Origin: a virus | Direction: 5' to 3' (one strand) | Virus record (IMG/VR): IMGVR_UViG_3300020056_001281 | Location: 1 to 20,067 of that record | Length of the DNA: 20,067 bases | Shown here: positions 15,901 to 20,067 of the stretch, in pieces | Numbering within the stretch: the first letter of the stretch is position 1 | Layout of the letters: each line of letters opens with the position of its first letter | Notes under the pieces: generated by a model | Databases searched by the model: none | The model's input: the letters and a program-made list of their open reading frames with translations, nothing else | Told to the model about the DNA's origin: nothing | Program-made: the position numbers and the translations under genes

Positions 15901-16650
15901 ATCATCTTTAGTTGGGTGTAAAGAAAGTTCATTTACAGTTACATATCTAACATAGTATGTAGTGTTGTTGGTTAACGATACATTAGGTGTTTCCTCCACA
16001 CTATATTGCCAACTTTTTCCATTTTGTTGACTTGTTAACCCGTGGTTAGTAATTTCAACATTATTGTTGGTATAAGAATTTATAGTTAAGGTATACGAAT
16101 TTGCATTTGCGGGTTCTGTGCTTAGTTGAACAGGAACACTCGACGATAGATAATTTTTGTCAGCGTAATTTTTATCTATTACTAGGTCTGAAATAGTATA
16201 AGTCGGATTACCAGGAATTGCTGACAATGCATCAGCAGCAGCGTCTGTGACTGTTACTCCACCTATTGCAAAGTTAGCAGCATTTAAATGATTACCTAGA
16301 GTTGGACTTTCGTCATCAACAAGAGACCCGAACGCCTGGGTAAGTATTATTTTACCAGTTGCTCCGTCAAATACAACATTGATACTATCAGCAGTATTAG
16401 GATCTAGAAAACTGTTGGAAACAATATCAGTTTGTATGACCCCAGTGCCGCTAGGATTAGTTACTAATAATTTACTAGCTTCGAATGAATCAGGAAAATC
16501 ATCTAAATTAGTAATACTAATTTGGCCACCTAAGCCAAATATTGCATATAATTCTTTAAAGTTTTCGTTTGTTTTGCGAAAACTTTCTCTAATGCTATCA
16601 CCTGTACCGTCGTTTCCCTCAATACCTATGTCTACTATTTGTCTTGACAT
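9916..16650 (-). CDS. Giant tail-fibre/adhesin-type virion protein, 2244 aa
   Basis: This is by far the largest gene here. The N-terminus (8-38) has the NDGTGDSIRESFRKTNENF module shared with the 225-residue protein, probably the docking end. Around residues 740-780 the segments VTIVVESGTYEEDLPIKL and INTSIIGDELRRTLVKP look like the start of a pectin-lyase-type beta helix. Later stretches are Asn/Thr/Ser-rich strands, consistent with a long fibre. The C-terminal 124 residues (2121-2244: YADIAEYYEA, VGTVLVFGGEKEV, RVAGVVS, KVNKGDMLVSS) form a distinct domain that resembles fibre C-terminal chaperone or self-cleaving domains. The start has GGAGA six bases before the ATG. It probably shares the transcript from 17036. 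No frameshift is seen. Confidence 0.82.
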   Translation of the reverse strand: MSRQIVDIGIEGNDGTGDSIRESFRKTNENFKELYAIFGLGGQISITNLDDFPDSFEASKLLVTNPSGTGVIQTDIVSNSFLDPNTADSINVVFDGATGKIILTQAFGSLVDDESPTLGNHLNAANFAIGGVTVTDAAADALSAIPGNPTYTISDLVIDKNYADKNYLSSSVPVQLSTEPANANSYTLTINSYTNNNVEITNHGLTSQQNGKSWQYSVEETPNVSLTNNTTYYVRYVTVNELSLHPTKDDAINNTNKIVLNNSTIASTDSHSLSDTAYDSSLQGFWLSNEPLPRNSVVRRQGDKMAGTLILQDHPGGLAGQAQGDEQLQAATKYYVDNSARPSESILYVSLSGDDNQTVAPAGNEGTSATYSYRTINAAANLANELVTYSQESLGPYVQTLTHTNGTPSTVRSVSALNSPQQVDANNQLNANKQYLLAEIFGWLKFTYPDYADDAHFTIKEFDNDYGNLIDSIRFDLNKGSSANSITKRFAQKFYSTNRDREKIKQHLSQNVAVVNQLYTFIDESIFTNTGLQEKTVSNITQTDGVVPAVVTTTTNHGLSNGNIVKFTNVIGMTQINEQFAYIKTTGDATQFELYSDPALTILFDNSGYTAYASAGTISLRYQQYYEQDTSNNTVSTPPQLATLRDLVINIWTNGPDSGQDIFYGNTYNLSMVNNSSQLDQTGSANLDALPSKLVKGKTSGALAQIVEVENTITSTDFTVNLLLPIEFLEGEEVDFGYLTREKQVTIVVESGTYEEDLPIKLPINTSIIGDELRRTLVKPKPRTSQSEHTTVYFYRDDSIDGNTLTAGGAVLNDQSGNPKGKIGYHYLNDPTALKNIGAAVVNAGGFVTAANITLENKDYLIEETIHFLNTEHSSVTYDETIYRQNYSKLIDALVSDLETGNDKKSIEIQDLFVTETDPSTKIAIEAANDNIYLMLNLMFGTVSPEVQPVAPSGDIAGTYSNYLAGSATVTNIVDPNLSFGIAEDGTDTIVQNLIAKINFVFDGSYNAPKDNRNLDVFLLNDGSTIENITVQEHGGFVGVIDPDGQIITKSPVIANSSSISRSTNAKVFAGGIFIDGYAGNIPLSIIANSGTSSADTGSTPLSAFIIEVESAAGTGLRLRQPQVPSVFYVSGVRYQVNAFSNYDQGLGKAIFYIDAQSNSANGYNGSTPQDAYLQMGGSRSVIVDNFSQVNDLGYGIITANGAEANAVNTDATYTRAGFYADSGGSVKVQNSAIRFGSFGLVAEGSDPNVIPDDVTLLDTMVQPAKVNGTFTAASGTAVIEIYDLATPPKLGSILKIPTYPNASDSTNTNPETQNLEYKIRSVVDTGSTRAGTSGTVPVYSVTFTADENVTNNFFSTLQTDIVDNQIVELRDSTQFIFDNVADQNINTRPNTTLTFAESNDISYGLTNIDTSDNYGNALQSDELKLTFNDPFDYIELVPSIQYVTEAGSPSGTAGLTLGDTSLAIEPLTTSDEARIVGTVFVWAGRTHRITAYTNIPAVNPNYARIDFTEDGADISGIGGTGLADSINTESPGILYAGLKAASGAEIIEKTSIVRASNTSFDNVGKGSFNASNFPNSILGDPIETSESLSFTNSPSATNAEVWQKGKGKVFWSSSDQYGTFRVGKNFNIDQATGATTITGGIGIADATSLGFQSGTTVSEFSTDNSLSGRDSNVVPTEKAIAEYIDRRLGFDENGLTAGISLIGPGVLSLSGQSGESSTAMKNNLDMGSFYIDNLTVPGSPTDDLAVNVGYLNTRLDAQDELSELDDTSISVNLAANDLLIYNGTNWVDGTLAGDISVSVTGNDITASISPGVIVNADVSGTANIDPNKLDLASFLATTSAKGIAQFDSTNFDVTNGEVSIKLNGISFDELPDIAQDTVYGRTASGTGDPSAIPVSTLLSNASVLLATDFASDISSTAGTTLLTKINASTYGTSQLTSSTQNNAVVKRTATGEIDATAYQIDGNQILDTSGSDTIVKTPGGGVLIQGEGASNPVLETTGGIKVGDIANVNNSTFQDASSYSTSTSKLAATWIYTNFLEAATEKGASGTGIGLGTGGGFAQSASDVIINVTNGVVRTEVNDSGLEVTGSLTTTAITTGNSSTAGTITGNWSLTTGSRFEATYADIAEYYEADHIYEVGTVLVFGGEKEVTGSTEYKSTRVAGVVSNTAAFTMNQDCEGNATCVALVGRVPVKVIGKVNKGDMLVSSAVPGYAIVDNDPKLGSVIGKAISEKLDDDKGTVEVLVGK

Positions 16651-16662
16651 TGTTGTCTCCGA

Positions 16663-17007
16663 TTAAATTTGTATTTCGTCTAAATCAAAATCTACGCTTG
16701 TTCCACATCCGCATGCTGATTTTGCATTGGGATTTGTAATTTTGAACATTTGGCCAAATATTTCAGTTTCATAATCAATTTCTGTACCGACTAAAAACAT
16801 AATACTTGTTGGATCTACAACAAGTTTACCATTATTGGATTCTATTATTTCGCTACCTTGTTCAATTTTATTATTTTCTATTACATCCCATTTATATTCA
16901 AAACCAGCACACCCTCCGCCTTTTATACTAAGGCTTACTGACTTATTGTTTTGGCTTAATTCGTCAATTTTTTTCTTAGCATTATCTGTAAGAGACAGAA
17001 TTGTCAT
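16663..17007 (-). CDS. HesB/IscA-type Fe-S cluster carrier
   Basis: This 114-residue A-type Fe-S carrier has all three conserved cysteines: C33 in KGGGCAGFEY and C99/C101 in SACGCGTSVDF. The FxITNPNAKSACGCG block is close to IscA/ErpA. Cellular homologues bind a 2Fe-2S or 4Fe-4S cluster and pass it to apoproteins. Length and domain are full. Its setting is unusual: it starts inside the end of the coiled-coil gene (26-base overlap), has its own AATAAATAC promoter and AAGGAAA ribosome-binding site, and lies 12 bases before the giant fibre gene. This suggests late synthesis, perhaps for virion assembly rather than early metabolism. Such genes are known in marine phages, but the role is unproven. 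Confidence 0.9.
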   Translation of the reverse strand: MTILSLTDNAKKKIDELSQNNKSVSLSIKGGGCAGFEYKWDVIENNKIEQGSEIIESNNGKLVVDPTSIMFLVGTEIDYETEIFGQMFKITNPNAKSACGCGTSVDFDLDEIQI

Positions 17008-17299
17008 GTATAGATTTCCTTGTTACTGTATTTATTTGATTTTGTAAATTGTTGGTATCGCGAGTTAGCTTACGCATTTGATTTTGCATTTCTTTTATTA
17101 TTCTTGCTTGGTCTGCAACTTTTTGTTCAAGCGTTTCAACATATCTTTGCGAGGCAACTGATTGCTCACTGCCGTCTTCTGCTATCAAAGTGTAACTATT
17201 CATTCCGTGGGCTCTTAAACCGCCCATCACTCGATTAGGATTTTTATTCGATGATGTGGTTTTAGTACCATACATAGTGGTTAAAAATGAGGATTGCAT
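16982..17299 (-). CDS. Coiled-coil protein, probably structural, 105 aa
   Basis: I do not recognise the family. The start at 17299 (MQSSFLTTMYG) is chosen because AAGGAAAA precedes it; the open frame reaches 17404 but that part lies across the promoter region. The N-terminal half is polar and Gly/Asn-rich. Residues about 51-95 (QRYVETLEQKVADQARIIKE and QNQMRKLTRDTNNLQNQI) form a heptad-like coiled coil, as in trimeric phage fibre or neck proteins. AATAAATAC lies 22 bases upstream. The 3' end overlaps the IscA-like gene and contains that gene's late promoter and ribosome-binding site. Confidence 0.75.
   Translation of the reverse strand: MQSSFLTTMYGTKTTSSNKNPNRVMGGLRAHGMNSYTLIAEDGSEQSVASQRYVETLEQKVADQARIIKEMQNQMRKLTRDTNNLQNQINTVTRKSIHDNSVSYR
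17028..17036 (-). promoter_or_regulatory. T4-like late promoter inside the coiled-coil gene, serving iscA-like and giant fibre genes
   Basis: AATAAATAC lies on the minus strand 20 bases before the ATG at 17007, within codons of the 105-residue gene. It is the nearest late motif upstream of the 2244-residue gene, which has none of its own. Confidence 0.65.
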
Positions 17300-17323
17300 T
17301 GTTTTTCCTTTTGCGTGTATAGT
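17294..17323 (+). promoter_or_regulatory. Sigma70-like promoter for the plus-strand metalloprotease
   Basis: TTGCAT (17294-17299) and TATAGT (17318-17323) are 18 bases apart on the plus strand. TATAGT matches five of six -10 bases. The -35 lies over the first codons of the divergent coiled-coil gene. Transcription should start near 17330, about 16 bases before the ATG at 17346. Confidence 0.45.
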
Positions 17324-17330
17324 ATTTATT
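17322..17330 (-). promoter_or_regulatory. T4-like late promoter of the coiled-coil gene
   Basis: AATAAATAC lies on the minus strand 22 bases before the ATG at 17299. It overlaps by two bases the -10 box of an opposing sigma70-like promoter. Confidence 0.68.
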
Positions 17331-17345
17331 TGCGCTAAATACTGT

Positions 17346-17906
17346 ATGTTTAAAACTTTATTCTCAATCGTAACCGCATTTATACTGTCATTAGTCTTTG
17401 CCAAACCAGCTTATACAGAAACAATTGAAGAAGCTAAAATGCTTGAACTTATCAATTGGATTATAGACGAATCTGCTATCTACGAATATAACGACGAGCC
17501 ACTGCCAAAAATTGTTTATGCTACACAAGAGCAATTAGGTGCTTACTTCTACGGCTTAGATACTTACTTAGAAAATGAAGACACCTTGTTTCCTATAGAA
17601 GGCATTTTTAGAAGTGCTGACGAAGGCACTATATTTTTGTTAGACGATTTTGATTGGGAAAGTGGGTCTACAATGGATATTGTAGTACATGAACTTGTGC
17701 ATTATCTGCAATATATTAATGGTCGTACATTTTCGTGTAGCGTGGCAGGCGAAATAGATGCATATAAGTTTCAATCAATTTGGCTAATGAAAAACCCAAT
17801 TCCTAATAGACAAGAACCTACTTTTTTAACTGCTGTTTATATAATAGAAACTTGCATAGCAGAAACTTTGAGAAATTCTAATTTAGATGAAACTCCACCT
17901 AAATAA
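17346..17906 (+). CDS. Predicted secreted HExxH zinc metalloprotease
   Basis: This is a 186-residue protein. The start at 17346 is preferred over the frame's first ATG (17256) because it gives a textbook signal peptide (MFKTLFSIVTAFILSLVFA, cleavage near 19-24). The gluzincin-type motif VHELVHYLQ (114-122) supplies two zinc His ligands (H115, H119) and the catalytic Glu116. E136 in AGEIDAYKFQ, 17 residues on, is a candidate third ligand. C131 and C170 could form a disulfide in the periplasm. It is the only plus-strand gene here, and its 3' end overlaps the uvsE stop by 8 bases. No Shine-Dalgarno is visible. Possible targets are cell-envelope proteins, during lysis or to block superinfection. 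Confidence 0.75.
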   Translation: MFKTLFSIVTAFILSLVFAKPAYTETIEEAKMLELINWIIDESAIYEYNDEPLPKIVYATQEQLGAYFYGLDTYLENEDTLFPIEGIFRSADEGTIFLLDDFDWESGSTMDIVVHELVHYLQYINGRTFSCSVAGEIDAYKFQSIWLMKNPIPNRQEPTFLTAVYIIETCIAETLRNSNLDETPPK

Positions 17907-18924
17907 GCGCAACAAGATCCTCAACAGCTAGATTTTTCATCTTGCTCTCGCACATGATATCTGCGTGTTCTAAGAAGGTTAATGCCCATTTATTGCACGC
18001 AGTATTTTTGTAATAATCACTGTGTGCACGAAGCTTTTGTTTTTTGTAGCCTTGCTCCATAAGCACTTGTAAATCAGGCAGCGTGTTTGTATCGACAGAC
18101 TCTATGTATTCTTCGCGGCTTACACTGTAATGAATAGCAGGACGCACACCACGCCAACTATCGAACACACGTTTTACCCGGTCGTCGTTAGCTTGAATGT
18201 ATTCACCGTTACTGCGAATGTAATGATGGTGAATGTCAAGCACAAGTGCGACATGTTTTTCAAGTTCTAGTGAAGCGTCAAGGCCCCAAGAGTTCTCGTC
18301 GTTCTCGATAGTAATACAGTTTCTAGCTTCGGGCGACAATCGAGGCAGTACTTTGATAATACCTTCGGGACCTTGCCGACCGGAGATGTGTACGTTGCAT
18401 TTGAAGTCTTGCCACTGTTGACCATATCCCATCCAACGTGCCATGTTGATATGATACTCAAACTCATCAATGCTGCGATCAACAATGTCAGGATTATCAC
18501 TAGCAAGCACAGTAAACTGACCGGGGTGCATAGACAAACGTACATCAAACTTGCGAGCAAGTTCACCTACCTTAGCAAACTTACGCTCACAGTAGGCAAC
18601 CACGTCGGGCTTCTGCCAGTAGTAGCGCCAATCGTCTTGCGTGTATACAGGCAAGCAATCACTGCCAAGGCGTACCATGCGATACACAGGAGCACGATGA
18701 CCTACATACCAAATCAAGTTGTAGTAAGATTGAATGTTGTGGACCATGATGTCCCACAGACGCTGTTCAGCTACTTCGCGAGTCTGCCGATTAAGCCACG
18801 CAACAGTTGTGGACTTGGTATTGAAAGGACGCTGAATTTCTTCAAGCTCTTTCTTCTTAAGCGATTGATTAGAGTGCACGTACTTACATGCAAAACCTAT
18901 ACGTTGTTTGGTGTTGTCGAACAT
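17899..18924 (-). CDS. uvsE: UV damage endonuclease UvsE/UVDE
   Basis: This is a 341-residue TIM-barrel endonuclease that nicks DNA 5' to UV photoproducts and other lesions. Family blocks are present in order: RIGFACKYV (8-16), YRMVRLGSDCLP (81-92), RLSMHPGQFTVLASDNP (129-145), NVHISGR (177-183), ITIENDE (204-210), LVLDIHHHYI (227-236), AIHYSVSR (263-270) and RAHSDYY (299-305). The likely metal ligands are H133, H179, E207, D230, H232/H233, H265 and H301. Length is in the family range. Marine phages often carry photolesion repair genes; here it would repair phage DNA. It lies 9 bases after the 121-residue gene. The upstream TATAAT next to the ATG might be a promoter but would be nearly leaderless. 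Its DNA looks less AT-rich than the fibre genes. Confidence 0.93.
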   Translation of the reverse strand: MFDNTKQRIGFACKYVHSNQSLKKKELEEIQRPFNTKSTTVAWLNRQTREVAEQRLWDIMVHNIQSYYNLIWYVGHRAPVYRMVRLGSDCLPVYTQDDWRYYWQKPDVVAYCERKFAKVGELARKFDVRLSMHPGQFTVLASDNPDIVDRSIDEFEYHINMARWMGYGQQWQDFKCNVHISGRQGPEGIIKVLPRLSPEARNCITIENDENSWGLDASLELEKHVALVLDIHHHYIRSNGEYIQANDDRVKRVFDSWRGVRPAIHYSVSREEYIESVDTNTLPDLQVLMEQGYKKQKLRAHSDYYKNTACNKWALTFLEHADIMCESKMKNLAVEDLVALI

Positions 18925-18933
18925 AATTATATA

Positions 18934-19299
18934 CTACACTGGTTCAGCAGCAAGAGCAAGAAAAGTTTTCTCTTTGCCGGTTATTTCGTATGAGCGATGC
19001 CCGCCGGCGATAACCTGAACACTTTCTCTATCTTTAATACAAATCCATCGATCAAAGTTAGTATAATGTATGAGAATCTTATTGGAATCTAAGATTCTCA
19101 TAAATTTTTCGTGACTGACACGCTTCTTCTGTACATTCTCCAGCGCCTCTTTAGTAATATACTCATCGTCGTCTATGTTATCTTTGTGAACCATAAGGGT
19201 AGTTGTTTCAGCCTGCACACGACCATCACAAATGAAGTAGTATACCTTTAAAGTAACCCGGTTCCAGGGTCGAATGCGCGGAAAGTAGATATCTGTCAT
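18934..19299 (-). CDS. Hypothetical protein, 121 aa
   Basis: I do not recognise this protein. It is soluble-looking with beta-strand-rich ends (VTLKVYYFICDGRVQAETTT; WICIKDRESVQVIAG) and a charged helical middle (about 42-66, DDDEYITKEALENVQKKR). The start at 19299 overlaps the stop of the ATT-start gene as TAATG, so translation of the two is coupled. It ends 9 bases before uvsE. The nearest purine-rich stretch (GAGGA) lies about 13 bases upstream of the ATG, too far to be ideal, which favours coupling. Confidence 0.7.
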   Translation of the reverse strand: MTDIYFPRIRPWNRVTLKVYYFICDGRVQAETTTLMVHKDNIDDDEYITKEALENVQKKRVSHEKFMRILDSNKILIHYTNFDRWICIKDRESVQVIAGGHRSYEITGKEKTFLALAAEPV

Positions 19300-19487
19300 T
19301 ACACAAGTGTATCCTCGTAATGGTCAAGCCGCTTGTTAGTTACAGTATACCAAAAACTATCACCTTTTTTCTCAACAGCTTTCACACCGGCTTCATCAGC
19401 TAACTCTTTTGAAGAGAAAACGCCCACTAGTTTTTGCCAATAGCCAGCGGGCGGTTTTTTGTAAATTATAGTAACGTAAGTTTGAAT
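19299..19487 (-). CDS. Small protein with apparent ATT start codon, 62 aa
   Basis: An open frame of 62 codons fills the gap between the 83- and 121-residue genes and contains no ATG. It reads (I)QTYVTIIYKKPPAGY, WQKLVGVFSSKELADEAG and later GDSFWYTVTNKRLDHYED. This is a protein-like sequence, and the VGVFSSKELADEA part recalls small phage proteins with a VxGVFSSxExA motif. The best start is ATT at 19487: GGAGG ends five bases upstream, inside the final ATG-GAG-GCA-TAA codons of the preceding gene. ATT directly follows that in-frame TAA. The stop overlaps the next gene's ATG as TAATG. An internal AUU start has been reported in T4 gene 26. A later GTG (codon 21) would lose the first strands. 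Stop-codon readthrough is an alternative. Confidence 0.6.
   Translation of the reverse strand: MQTYVTIIYKKPPAGYWQKLVGVFSSKELADEAGVKAVEKKGDSFWYTVTNKRLDHYEDTLV
19421..19453 (-). promoter_or_regulatory. RNA hairpin followed by a U-rich run, in the 5' part of the ATT-start gene
   Basis: On the minus strand CGCCCGCTGG pairs with CTAGTGGGCG, giving a 10-bp stem with two G-U pairs and a 13-base loop, then TTTTCTCTT. On the plus strand the same positions give A-C mismatches, so the structure fits minus-strand RNA. It may be an attenuator, weak terminator or translation-control element. Confidence 0.4.
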
Positions 19488-19739
19488 TTATGCCTCCATT
19501 ACATAAGCCATGTCCCATCCCCAATTAGCATTACGCTGCGGGATGTCAACATCGGCAATGTTAGTTTCTTCGTTAAGGGAAACAACGGAAATTTCCATAC
19601 ATGCTTCGTTACGGAGCTTTTCAATTGCTTCAGCTACGTTACTAGCTTGAACTGTTGCTACCAGCTCAGTCTCTTGTGTCAGCTGTTCTAAGTCAAAGTA
19701 GGGTGCACCAACAGGGCGAGTAAGTTCAAACGTTTTCAT
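19488..19739 (-). CDS. Hypothetical protein, 83 aa
   Basis: I do not recognise this protein. The start at 19739 (MKTFELTRPVGAPYF) is chosen because AAGGA stands before it at good spacing; the upstream ATG at 19787 lies inside the preceding gene. The sequence looks like a small alpha/beta domain (TELVATVQASNVAEAIEKLR, then ISVVSLNEET). It ends GWDMAYVMEA, where the last codons also form the GGAGG ribosome-binding site of the next gene. There is no membrane or cysteine motif. Confidence 0.7.
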   Translation of the reverse strand: MKTFELTRPVGAPYFDLEQLTQETELVATVQASNVAEAIEKLRNEACMEISVVSLNEETNIADVDIPQRNANWGWDMAYVMEA

Positions 19740-19749
19740 AATATATTCC

Positions 19750-20058
19750 TTACGCTGCGACTTTTTCAGGGAGCATTTCGAAGCCAAAGGTATCGACTAC
19801 GAAAGCAAAATCGTTTTCGTCTACGATGACGTCGCCAACGGAGACGGAGGAGAAGGTACCGTGTACTTGAATATCTTTGAGATGATCGTGAGCAAAGTTA
19901 CCCTTGTAGAATACATCTTCGAGCTTATCACCGTCGATGGTCAGTACGTGATCGTAGTAACCAAGGTCCATAGCCTCAGTAGCGCTCGGAACAACTCTCT
20001 CGCCGAACATGTAGGTCTTGAGAATGTGCTTGCGAACTTGCCAGCCTTTATTGACCAT
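19750..20058 (-). CDS. Hypothetical protein, 102 aa or longer (right edge)
   Basis: The frame is open from the ATG at 20058 and continues upstream to the window edge (GAA ATC GAC), so the true start may lie outside. No ribosome-binding site is visible in the 9 bases left. The protein is acidic and beta-rich, with TIDGDKLEDVFYKGN, FSSVSVGDVIVDENDFAFVV and a GFEMLPEKVAA tail. The VSVGDVIVDENDxAFVV part resembles a small beta-barrel. The family is not recognised. It ends 10 bases before the next start, within one operon. Confidence 0.68.
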   Translation of the reverse strand: MVNKGWQVRKHILKTYMFGERVVPSATEAMDLGYYDHVLTIDGDKLEDVFYKGNFAHDHLKDIQVHGTFSSVSVGDVIVDENDFAFVVDTFGFEMLPEKVAA

Positions 20059-20067
20059 GTCGATTTC

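Noticed and set aside
17335-17342. CTAAATAC on the plus strand as a late promoter for the metalloprotease
   Set aside because: It lies only 3 bases before the ATG, leaving no room for transcription to start upstream of the gene.
17256-17345. Upstream ATG extension of the metalloprotease
   Set aside because: It would cross the divergent gene's coding sequence and promoter and bury the signal peptide 30 residues inside; the ATG at 17346 gives a proper signal sequence.
17300-17404. N-terminal extension of the 105-aa coiled-coil gene
   Set aside because: The extension covers the late promoter and ribosome-binding site and overlaps the start of the divergent gene; AAGGAAAA points to 17299.
18373-18993. 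206-codon plus-strand open frame opposite uvsE
   Set aside because: It is the antisense shadow of a gene with clear UvsE motifs; the translated product has no recognisable domain.
1-20067. tRNA genes, CRISPR arrays, insertion sequences, attachment sites
   Set aside because: Genes are packed with gaps under about 80 bases. No cloverleaf, spaced direct repeats, transposase or integrase sequence was seen by eye.

Overview
This 20 kb window is a piece of an AT-rich genome of a T4-like, contractile-tailed phage, probably from a marine host. The support is a T4 gp44-type clamp loader at the left edge, a GroES/gp31-like co-chaperonin, MazG, a HesB/IscA protein, a UvsE-type UV endonuclease, a very long tail-fibre-type gene set, and repeated T4-late-like promoter motifs (AATAAATAC). 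This mixture is typical of T4-like phages of marine picocyanobacteria and SAR11-type alphaproteobacteria. The host cannot be settled from this window. There is no ribosomal, tRNA, transposon or CRISPR sequence.

Layout, right to left, because nearly everything is on the minus strand. At 20067-17899 is a compact run of small unknown genes followed by uvsE, in DNA that looks less AT-rich than the structural genes. It includes a small gene (19299-19487) that has no ATG and seems to start at ATT behind a strong GGAGG. At 17346-17906 is the only plus-strand gene, a predicted secreted HExxH metalloprotease that converges on uvsE. At 17299-4316 is the late structural block: a coiled-coil protein, an IscA-like Fe-S protein, a 2244-residue fibre protein, a 487-residue and a 225-residue fibre-like protein, a 929-residue Ig-like-repeat protein and a 187-residue protein. 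Most transcription units in this block begin with AATAAATAC, 14-22 bases before the start codon. At 4319-1836 is a tightly packed set of small genes with ATGA or TAATG overlaps or short gaps: an unknown protein, a truncated DnaE-like protein, a QueD-like enzyme, two unknown proteins, the co-chaperonin, a one-helix membrane protein and a small basic protein. At 1791-1 are mazG and a TupA-like ATP-grasp gene behind a near-consensus sigma70 promoter, then an unknown gene and the clamp loader behind a second sigma70-like promoter.

Taken together, the left end is early/middle physiology: nucleotide pool control, replication and clamp loading. The centre is late virion production, and the co-chaperonin probably supports capsid folding. 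In T4 the sliding clamp loaded by gp44/62 activates late promoters, so the clamp loader and the AATAAATAC promoters are plausibly parts of one regulatory circuit. The most unusual items are the ATT-start gene and its hairpin, the Fe-S carrier placed within the tail-fibre operon, the secreted metalloprotease with opposed overlapping promoters, and the DnaE fragment without a catalytic domain.
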